From: Chlorops oryzae | Lineage: Eukaryota; Arthropoda; Insecta; Diptera; Chloropidae | Direction of reading: 5' to 3' | Assembly: GCA_020466095.1 (NCBI GenBank) | Contig: CM035806.1 | Location: 38,606,683-38,670,682, forward strand | DNA length: 64,000 bases | In this document: positions 35,904 to 64,000 of the stretch, in pieces | Numbering within the stretch: the first letter of the stretch is position 1 | Layout of the letters: every line of letters starts with the position of its first letter | Made by a program: the position numbers and the translations under genes | The notes under the pieces: generated by a model | What the model was told of the DNA's origin: nothing | Database searches by the model: none | What the model saw: only the letters and a program-made list of their open reading frames with translations

Positions 35904-36390
35904 ACGTTTATACGTACGCATTATTCATAGATAAGAATATCGCGAATACCGAATTTTACCGTATAAACGGTCCTATTCACGAATTACAAATTCACGAAAG
36001 TTATTCGTAATGCGAGGTGATGCCACATTTTGCGCTAATTTCTCTCTTTTTGGCGATCAGGCAGCGCTTTTGTTTAATTTGTGCTCAAAAATCAAACAAA
36101 TAAGATTTAAAATCATTTTTTGTCGCTTGTGCATTGATTGCACTGAGATGATAACACTTAAATCAGAGTCTGACATTGTTTGACTTTTGAAAAACTAATT
36201 GGTAAAATTATACCAGATGCTATAAAATCGTGCGGGTCTCATTTGTGCTACCATTCCATATCGTTTTGGCAGTCAGGTAGCCATAAAACTAACTATTGAC
36301 GGTTGCCGTGTAAACGTTATATATGGTATAAACGGTGACTTCACTATTCGCGATATTCTTATTCGTGAATAAGGCTTAACGTATGAACGT
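35904..36390. mobile_element. ~490-bp MITE with ACGTTTATACGTACGC ends
   Basis: Left-arm text ataagaatatcgcgaata is mirrored by tattcgcgatattcttat at 36345-36362, and the outer parts pair imperfectly. No gene. Confidence 0.6.
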
Positions 36391-36980
36391 CGTACATCTC
36401 GCCGAGGCATGTTTAATAAATATATAATTCTATTATAATTTTTTTTACACGAGAACGCGCACCTTTATTAAAAGTGAACAATTAACAGAGGTTTCATTAT
36501 ACATACATACATATTTTAAGTTGAAATATTCATTTTAATATATAGAAATTAACGTATGTATGTATATACCCAGTCGGATTAAACCGTAAGTAGCCTTCTA
36601 AGTGCAATTGATATTAACTTTGTCAAATTTACTTCGTGATAATAACGGTTGGTAATAACGATTTAAAATGCGTCCGGTTTTTTGTGCTTTTTTGCCCAGT
36701 GGAGAGTTTGGCTTATGGGTATAAAGCGCTGTAATTTAACTAAGTTCCGTTTTCCTTTTAAGAAGAGCTTTATAAAAGCGCTTTTATTTTTTTATGCACT
36801 TGAAAAAATCCGACTACCTAGTTGGGGTGCTCATACATATGTAAGTATATCGACTTATATCATTTAACAGCCAACATTTGAATTAATAGCCAAAAAATTT
36901 AACAAATTACAATAGTATTTCCTTTGACAGCAGGAAGTAGTAATAAACACTATAGAGTTAAATCCTCCTTCCGTTTTGAA
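36391..36980. other. 3' flank of the guanylate cyclase gene
   Basis: It contains a CCCAGTCGG-type sequence at 36570 that may start another small element. A candidate minus-strand polyadenylation hexamer AATAAA lies at 36783-36788, about 195 nt beyond the stop codon. No further exon is evident. Confidence 0.35.
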
Positions 36981-63103
<26,123 letters not shown>

Positions 63104-64000
63104 TGTGTTCCTATAAAATTGTAAATAAGAAACCAAATTCAGACTCTTCTCGCTCGGCAAAAAAAAAAAAAAAAACCTTACTTAGACGATAGATAACCAA
63201 AATTAACAGAATTAATAATTTTTTCTTTAACACTTTTGTGCCATTTTCCATACATATGCATTAAGGTGGATCGATTTGTTAAACTCCTAATCCACTAGCC
63301 GCGGAAACCATAGGTCAAATGTTAATTTTTATCCTGCGTAAAGATTTTCCATGCTATATTTGAGTTATTTTTGTCATCATTGTTGTTGGAAACATCGCTC
63401 AAAATTCAAGCCATTGAAAAAATTGTATATCTTCTTTGATAACTATTTTCAAATGGCCGATTCATGTTGATTCTTGAAGCAATAATGTTTACATATCTCA
63501 TGCCTAAAATTATGCCAAGCATCAATTTAAAAACATTTTTGTCAAGGCATCCATGAGTAAAATTGAATTCTTTATACATTATTAGGGCAACCAAAAATAT
63601 GATTTGGCATATCTTTTTCTCGTTATTTGTTTTGGAAACGGAAAACAGATTTGAGCTAAGCTTTCGCAAATATATCATTTGAACCGTACATATTTTTGAA
63701 TTTGGCATAAGTTATGCCGAAATGGCATATGTTATGATTAGAGCGTGTATTTTTAAGCATTTATAAATTTGAAGCATACTGATTGTGGATATTTATTTCT
63801 TTATAATTTTTGGAAATAAGTAGCAATTTGAACTTCAAGGATTTCTAGCTTTAAAAAGTCTTAAATAGGCTAAATATATCGATTTGAATCTGTAACTATT
63901 ATGTAAATTGAAAAATTTTGTTGCCATAAAGTTAGCTTCAATTTATAATGGCATATGTTATGATTAGAGCGTGTATTTTTAAGCATTTATAAATTTGAAG
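63104..64000. other. 5' flank of the cyclase gene, with a 226-bp-spaced direct repeat
   Basis: 63104-63110 is 5' UTR after a probable acceptor. A 54-bp sequence beginning aatggcatatgttatgatta at 63721 recurs exactly or nearly so at 63947 and runs off the window, so a 226-bp tandem repeat may start here. No promoter motif could be fixed. Confidence 0.45.

Overview
This window looks like nuclear DNA of a higher (brachyceran) fly with a large, transposon-rich genome. The genes have introns, AT-rich intergenic DNA and Drosophila-like start contexts (CAAAATG, CACAATG). The three recognisable proteins resemble fly families. A tephritid is plausible, but that is an inference from genome style and not something the sequence proves.

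Three protein-coding genes are supported, all on the minus strand. (1) Gamma-SNAP, an NSF adaptor of vesicle fusion, lies at 14347-16311. It has six exons whose phases all join, giving 324 aa. (2) An F-box/leucine-rich-repeat-like protein lies at 25569-26860, with two exons and 409 aa. (3) A complete receptor-type guanylate cyclase lies at 36981-63103. I could join 15 exons in frame: signal peptide, natriuretic-receptor-like ligand domain, one membrane span, kinase-homology pseudokinase, dimerisation coiled coil and cyclase domain. The product is about 1,173 aa, and the size favours Gyc32E over the longer Gyc76C. Its introns total about 22 kb and are packed with nested transposons.

Almost everything else is mobile-element DNA, mostly non-autonomous DNA transposons with terminal inverted repeats (TIRs). 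Many boundaries are fixed by target-site duplications (TSDs) read directly. Perfect 8-bp TSDs mark hAT/P-type elements at 6502, 16363, 16782, 20633, 22400, 39316, 49057 and 50834. TA duplications mark Tc1/mariner/pogo-like or other TA-targeting elements at 1847, 16982, 33791, 37827, 38922, 40166, 56118 and 57558. Other items are microsatellite-bearing mini-me/DINE-1-like elements, tRNA-like modules, a 1.2-kb CAT-type trinucleotide array and a CGAC/GGTC array filling a cyclase intron. No transposase, reverse transcriptase, rRNA gene or CRISPR array was recognised.

Layout: 1-6 kb is a 5-kb structure bounded by ~0.9-kb inverted repeats. 6-14 kb is nested short elements. 14.3-16.3 kb is gamma-SNAP, with a 3.8-kb hAT-like element 51 bp upstream of its ATG. 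20-25 kb is more elements, including the first copy of a 1.67-kb family. 25.5-26.9 kb is the F-box gene. 27.5-36 kb is elements and the CAT array. 37-63 kb is the cyclase gene. 63.7-64 kb starts a 226-bp-period repeat cut by the window edge.
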